64,000 nt of DNA, from contig KV748198.1 in the NCBI GenBank assembly GCA_001692895.1, positions 1,400,367-1,464,366 on the forward strand. Direction: 5' to 3'. This DNA is from Cenococcum geophilum 1.58 (taxonomy: Eukaryota > Ascomycota > Dothideomycetes > Gloniales > Gloniaceae). Shown piece by piece: positions 58,540 to 64,000 of the stretch. Position numbers and translations under genes: made by a program. The stretch's first letter is position 1. Each line of letters opens with the position of its first letter. Under the pieces are notes generated by a model. The model was given only the letters and a program-made list of their open reading frames with translations, ran no database searches and had not been told where the DNA came from.

Positions 58540-59385
58540 CTGGCGACAGTCGTCTAGTTCTGGCGATGGTCGTCTGACTCTGGAGACGGTCGTCTAGTTC
58601 TGGCGACGGTCGTCTGGTTCTAGCGACGGTCGTCTAGCTCTGGCGACAGTCGTCTGGTTTTGGCGACAGTCGTCTGGTTTTGGCGACAGTCGTCTGACTC
58701 TAGAGACGGTCGTCTGGTTCTGGTAACAGTCGTCTAGTTCTAGTAACGGTCGTCTGGTTCTGGCAACGGTCGTCTAGTTCTAGCGACAGTTGTCTGGCTC
58801 TGGCGATAGTCGTCTAGTTCTGGCGACGGTCGTCTGGTTCTGGCGACGGTCATCTGGTTCTGGCGACGGTCGTCTAGTTCTGGCGACGGTCGTCTGGTTC
58901 TGGCGACGGTCGTCTAGTTCTAGCGACAGTTGTCTAGCTCTGGCGATAGTCGTCTGGCTCTGACGACGGTCGTCTGGTTCTGGCGACGGTCGTCTAGCTC
59001 TGGCGACGGTCGTCTGGTTCTGGTAACGGTCGTCTAGTTCTGGCGACGGTCGTCTGGTTCTAGCGACAGTTATCTAGCTCTAGCGATAGTCGGTCTGGTT
59101 CTAGCGACGGTCATCTGGTTCTAGCGACGGTCGTCTAGTTCTGGCGACGGTCGTCTAGTTTTGGCGACGGTCGTCTTGGTTCTAGCGACAGTTATCTAGC
59201 TCTAGCGATAGTCGTCTGGCTCTGACAACGGTCGTCTAGTTCTGGCGACGGTCGTCTGGCTCTGGCGACGGTCGTCTAGTTTTAATAACGGTCGTCTAGT
59301 TCTGGTAACAGTCGTCTGGTTCTGGCGACGGTCATCTAATTCTAGCAATAGTCATCTAGTTCTAGCAACGGTCCTCTGCTAGCTG
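58540..59385. repeat. Minisatellite array 2, 20 bp unit, about 42 copies
   Basis: Unit TCTGGCGACGGTCGTCTAGT and variants (TCTAGCGACAGTTGTCTAGC). Variation is mostly G/A (CTGG/CTAG, ACGG/ACAG) at fixed positions, with single-base insertions near 59092 and 59175. Confidence 0.92.
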
Positions 59386-59504
59386 CCGTTCTAGTGCCTC
59401 CCTAGGTAGGGAGGATATAAGGAAGGAAGGAAGGGTAAAAAATAAGGCGGCTACATAGGGCAGAGACACATATAGACGCTATCGGGAAATATAGCGGGGA
59501 CCCG

Positions 59505-59967
59505 ATGCAGAGCTTCATATAGAGCCTCCGTACGCAGAGCTTCACGCAGAGCTTCGCGCAGAGCCTTGTGCAAAGCCTCTGTACGTAGAGCTTCGTATAG
59601 AGCTTCGTGTAAGAGCTTCGTGTAGAGCCTCTATATGCAGAGCTTCGCGCGCAGAAGCCTCGTGCAGAGCTTCGTGTAGAGCCTCCGTACGCAGAGCTTC
59701 GCGCAGAGCCTCGTGTAGAGCTTCGTGTAGAGCTTCGTGCAGAGCTTCGTGCAGAGCTTTGTGCAGAGCTTCGTGTAGAGCCTCTATGCGCAGAGCTTCG
59801 TGCAGAGCTTCGTGCAGAGCCTCTATGCGCAGAGCTTCATGCAGAGCCTCTATGCGCAGAGCTTCGTGTAGAGCCTCTATGCGCAGAGCTTCGTGCAGAG
59901 CCTCTGTACGCAGAGCTTCGTGTAGAGCTTTGTGTAGAGCCTCGTGCAGAGCCTCATATAGAGCCTT
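59505..59967. repeat. Minisatellite array 3, 12/15 bp units
   Basis: AGAGCTTCGTGC (12 bp) mixed with AGAGCCTCTATGCGC (15 bp), more than 30 units. The plus strand is open for 71 codons (RAS/RRAS repeats) only because of the unit length. Confidence 0.92.
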
Positions 59968-60089
59968 TAAGTAATAAGACTATATAAGATTGTATAAGAT
60001 TATATTAGATAATATATAATAGTTAAATATATAGCATATAACTTTACCTTAATTACATATTAAGAAATATACAGTTACCTTTTAAAGTT

Positions 60090-60370
60090 GCTAAGTAGGT
60101 TAACTGCGTATTATTTAACTTTTAAATATATTAAGTTAGTTAATTGCGTGTTAATTACGTATTAAGTTAGTTAAATTGCGTGTTAAGTTGGTTAATTGCG
60201 TATTAAGTTAGTTAAATTGCGTATTAAGTTAGTTAATTGCGTATTAAGTTAGTCGAATTACGTGTCAAGTTGGTTAATTACGTGTTAAGTTAGTTAAATT
60301 GCGTGTTAAGTTAGTTAAATGCGTATTAAGTTGGTCAATTACGTGTCGAGTTAGTTAAATTGCATGTTAA
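60090..60370. repeat. Minisatellite array 4, about 20 bp unit
   Basis: Unit GTATTAAGTTAGTTAATTGC with variants (TTGGTTAATTACGTGTTAAG); about 13-14 copies. Confidence 0.88.
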
Positions 60371-60899
60371 TTACGCGAAACGCGAAAATTAAAGTCTACT
60401 TAAATCTGTCAGATAATCTGTATTCTCGGTAGCGTAGGACGTGCACTGGTTACGTGCACGGGTTACGTGCATTGTAAATATCTTCGTCTAAGCCCAGGGG
60501 CCCTAGGTTAAGCAACCATCAAGACATGATTAAGATCATCAATTAATTAACCTATTTTATCAATGAATAGCTCTATATAAGTTATCTAATAGTTATAAGC
60601 CCGGTCCGCCGACATAAGAAGCTATTTAGCTATTACTCAATTATTTAAGGAAATTCTACCTCATCGTTAGACTCTGACACCTTATCGTCTAAAGACGACC
60701 CTGATTGAAATCCTACCTTAATTATCACAGGACGAGATTCTACGAGATTCCACGAGATTCCACCTCAATTGTCAAAGGACGATCCTAACGATAAGGACGA
60801 TCCTGACGATAAGGACGATTTTATGACAAGGACGATCCTGACGACAAAAATACCATCTTAATTCCCCCTTTGCCTATTAGTTAAATAACTCCACCGACT
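60371..60899. other. Unassigned, with short GACGATCCT tandem repeats
   Basis: Mostly featureless. About 60770-60845 repeats GGACGATCCTGACGATAA-like units several times; CTACGAGATTCCACGAGATT near 60737 is a smaller repeat. Confidence 0.5.
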
Positions 60900-62890
60900 A
60901 CCTTATTGAACACGATTATCCTTAATAAGTCAGAAGACTGGGAATAATGGCTATAGCAACTCCGAGCTCTTGTGGATTAGCAAATATGGGCCTACGTTAA
61001 CCTAGCTACAGAAGCACCTTAAGAAGGTCTACTTAAAAAACTACCTTATCCAAAGGTTACAGATTTCAATGAGAATGTAACTATATATATATAGCTCTTG
61101 TCGAATTAATAGAGAGCGTATAAGAATAGCAGACGATACTATAACTAGGATATAAAGTACTTCCTAAAATAGGAAGAGCATCTACAATAGATACGCACCT
61201 AGATTATAACCACAGTATCGATTTAGAAGAAGCTACTATTTAATCCTTCCTTAATAGTTAAAGAATGGCTATCTTAACTAAAGGAGAACATAGAACCTAC
61301 CTTATCATTCGTTAGGAAAAAGGTATAACACTAGTATATAGAAGCCCTTAAGGGGTTTAAATACTTATCAAAATTAAATTAGTGGTTAGATTAATAGGAA
61401 CACGTAATGGTACTAGGAGAGAAGTATAAGATCCCTTAAATATCCAATGGAATCTGGCTTTAAGATTTAGCAGAAGTTATTTAACCTTTTAGCGACGCCT
61501 ACTATATAAAGTACACTACTAAGTTAAATAACCCGTAGAAGTTAAGATCTTTTAAATACCGCAGAGTAGTAAAGGAGCTGCAGGAAGAACTTAGAACACC
61601 CTTAAAGAAAGCCAATACTACTATAAAAGGGAGTACCTTTAATACAGACTTCGCAGAGTAAGCTATTAAGGATTACTCTAATACTACTAAAGGTTTATAA
61701 AGAGGAAGAGCCTTAGTATATAATAGACGCTTAAAGAGAGCCGGGATACTAGTAGATAAGGAGACGTTCTATAAGAAGCCAACGCCTAAGTGCTTAGCGT
61801 ACGAAATATAAGGACACTCCCTACGGGACTATTAGTGTTTATTTAAAGATAAAAGACCTGTAGGAGTTATAATAGGAGATACGCGTATTAATAGGGCACT
61901 AAAGAAGGTAGAAAAGAATAAGAATCTCACTAACTAAGTTGCGAAGATTAGACTTAAAGAATAGGAAGACAAGGCTTAATAACGATAGGATAAAAGTTAG
62001 GAAGTTAAGATTAAGGGAGAAGCTAATGCGATATTCCTAGAATTGTATTATATAGGTCAAATCCATCCACTAAAGCTGTTAACTATTCTTAACTTAGGAA
62101 CTACTCTCTATATCTTTAATAACCTTTCTTATTTTTATAACTTTAGGAAAGCTCTAAGACTTAAATACGTTATCGCCGGCAGCTTAGAAGTACCTATACT
62201 AGGCTATAATAACATTACTATTTAAGTTATAAAACCAAATAAGAGCAAGGGAATCCTACGTCTTAAGGACGTTGCCTTTTATACGGACTTTAATATAAAT
62301 CTAGTATTATTCCGTCTACTTTAAAAATAAGAATACTATTAGGATAATAAAGGAGAGAATAATCTTCTAGTTTAAAAGGATAACTTAGTCCTATGTTAAA
62401 TGGAAGAACGTTATAAATAATAGACTATTAAATACGTCTAACTAGGAAGTCTATTAGCGTTTAATATAAGTTAACTGCTATACTAACGGAAGCGCAGAGC
62501 ATTATTAAAAGACGCTTATCTAAATTCGAAAGGAGATATATATCTATAGTATCTGCGTCTAGGTCATCTAGGACCTATAAGCCTTTATTATTTAGGTCTT
62601 AACGCCTTAGGAGTTAAGCTTTAAGGCCTAAAGACGACGGAATATTAATATTACAGTCTCGCCAAAATTAAGTGTTAGGTCTTAAGAAGGTTTTTAAAAT
62701 AAAAGATTAATAAACCCTATTTTAACCTCTATATTAACTAGACTAACCTTAAAGAAGCGTATGCTAGATTCGTACGAGTTATACTTATCCACAACACCTA
62801 CTTAGGAAGATCCTTCCCGTACTTTATAATAACGTACAGTAAGAAAAAGGAGACACTATTATAATGGAACCTTGTAGCAGGAACTACGAT
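60900..62890 (+). mobile_element. Partial fossil of a Ty1/copia-like element
   Basis: Gag-like start (about 60900, ILNKSEDWE), zinc-knuckle region near 61795-61850 (CLAYEI.GHSLRDY), protease region near 62075-62400 (FNNLSYFYNFRKALRLKYV, LRLKDVAFYTDFNINLVLFRLL), pre-integrase LRLGHLGPISLYYLGL near 62555 and integrase start near 62720-62880. Order gag-protease-integrase points to Ty1/copia. No reverse transcriptase and no LTRs seen. Many breaks; RIP-marked. Confidence 0.65.
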
Positions 62891-64000
62891 AGGCTCGTCA
62901 ATAGGCTAGGTATATAGGAAATGCAAATACAAAAGTCGGTTAGCGTAATAACAACTAGTGGAGTGGTTGCCCAATAGATTAACTCCAATTGTATTCTAAG
63001 AATCACTACAAGGAAGGAACTATCTAGGTAGGGACTAAGGGTCCTTAAATACACAACCGTACTCCTAAGAAAGTTGTTGCTTTGTCTACTCTATCTACTC
63101 TATTCGCTCTATAATAGATCTTATAGATTATATAGATTATACAGATTACATCACGTAACTCTACTTACTATTCCTTGTTATATAGTTCCACGGGTTCCAT
63201 TCTAGACTATACTTATATTAACCAACTAGCTTCTTCTAACTTCTTTCCAAGTAGTCGTAACATTATACTTAAAGCGTCCGTAACACTATCTCCCTCCTCT
63301 CTATCTTCGTCCTTAAAGATTCCTAGCATCTTTAGGTTGTTTACTAGAGGTATAATATCTATCTAATTAATTTAGTTAATATTGTTACTTATAATACCTA
63401 AAGCACCTTCTTTTTCCTTTACAGCCTGTCGGTCTCGTACCATTACTATAATATTATCTCTTAGTGAGATAATACCATCTCCGTATTCTTATTGCGTAAA
63501 AGAGGGGCTAGTTTACGTTATATTAGCGAGTCCTTTATCCTAGCAACCTTCCTCTTATTTAGAGTGCACTAAAGCAAACATTTGGTCATCCTATAATGTT
63601 TACTCTATCTCTAATATTAAATATACGCGACCTATTACTCTTAATAGTTATTTAGTTCCCTAATTAATTTGTCTTAGGGTCTCGTATTTAGTTTAAGGTA
63701 GAAAAACTTAAGGGTAATCTTACCATAGCGCTGGCGGAAGCCTATCGTTAATCCGAAGAGTCTACTTATGCCCTTAAGGCTTAGCAGTCTGCCTTTATAA
63801 AAGTTTAGCGTCTTTAACGCGTTTATAAGAAGGTTCGCTCTAAGGAGTAGAAACTTATAGAATAAGGTCTTTAGGAACTAGGTAATAAAAGAACGGATTC
63901 TCCTCTAATAGAGAAGGAAATAGATCTAAGTAGTTCGGCAACTATTCTTCTTAGGTCCCCCTTAGGTAACTTATTCTTTAGCGATCCTTCTTTATTAATA
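62891..64000. other. Unassigned RIP-affected sequence
   Basis: AT-rich. From about 63680 the plus strand could once have encoded a charged, coiled-coil-like stretch (FKVEKLKGNLTIALAEAYR, QSAFIKV, RLIE-like), probably part of another mobile element running out of the window. No family assigned. Confidence 0.35.

Noticed and set aside
59759-59974. 71-codon ORF of CRAS/RRAS repeats
   Set aside because: Translation of a 12/15 bp minisatellite; no gene context.
58540-60370. CRISPR-like regular repeats
   Set aside because: Units are contiguous without unique spacers and the genome is fungal; these are minisatellites.

Overview
The window is nuclear DNA of a filamentous ascomycete (Pezizomycotina). 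Genes carry short introns of 48-99 bp with GTRNGT donors and TAG/CAG acceptors. The gene set (xanthine dehydrogenase, PNP-NACHT-ankyrin NLR, DUF3433-like membrane protein, SRPK-like kinase, alpha-aminoadipate reductase) is typical of that group. Much of the right half is AT-rich repeat DNA in which CpA/TpG appears replaced by TpA, the pattern left by repeat-induced point mutation (RIP). I cannot name the genus.

Left part (1-25 kb), mostly gene-bearing. Xanthine dehydrogenase (minus, 3' end outside the window); a triple-KH RNA-binding protein (minus, 5 exons); a poor stretch with one doubtful gene relic (7.5-8.4 kb); a plus-strand NLR-type gene, PNP_UDP - NACHT - ankyrin, ending in ten nearly identical ankyrin units; a 3.2 kb repeat-bearing spacer (13-16 kb); the WRNIP1/MGS1 clamp-associated AAA ATPase (minus), sharing a 267 bp divergent promoter with a mitochondrial-type kynurenine aminotransferase (plus, 6 exons); a truncated DUF3433-like relic; an SRPK-like kinase (minus, 5 exons); and a conserved fungal type II membrane protein of unknown function.

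Middle part (25-37 kb), decaying genes and DNA elements. A 3.6 kb Tc1/mariner-type element with ~140 bp terminal inverted repeats; a complete-length but broken second copy of the alpha-aminoadipate reductase gene (LYS2 type) carrying a solo LTR in the codon of its carrier-domain serine; a broken GNAT acetyltransferase; an intact dienelactone hydrolase; a 425 bp foldback MITE; and a 715 bp TIR element flanked by TAA.

Right part (37-64 kb), an almost gene-free heap of nested fossil elements. A second copy of the 715 bp element is split by a tyrosine-recombinase (DIRS/Ngaro-type) retroelement with split direct repeats. Next come LTR fossils of a minus-strand Ty3-like family, a plus-strand Ty3-like element, another minus-strand Ty3-like element and, inside that, a 5.6 kb LTR element in which I can find gag but no pol. 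Beyond it lie four adjacent tandem-repeat arrays (58.0-60.4 kb), a partial Ty1/copia-like fossil, and about 1 kb I cannot assign. No tRNA, rRNA or CRISPR was seen.

The protein genes are not an operon or a recognisable biosynthetic cluster. The most notable things are the homogenised NLR repeat array, the DIRS-type insertion with an ATGG junction, the Tc1-type element whose ends are pristine while its interior is heavily mutated, and the gag-only LTR element with a related solo LTR 20 kb away.
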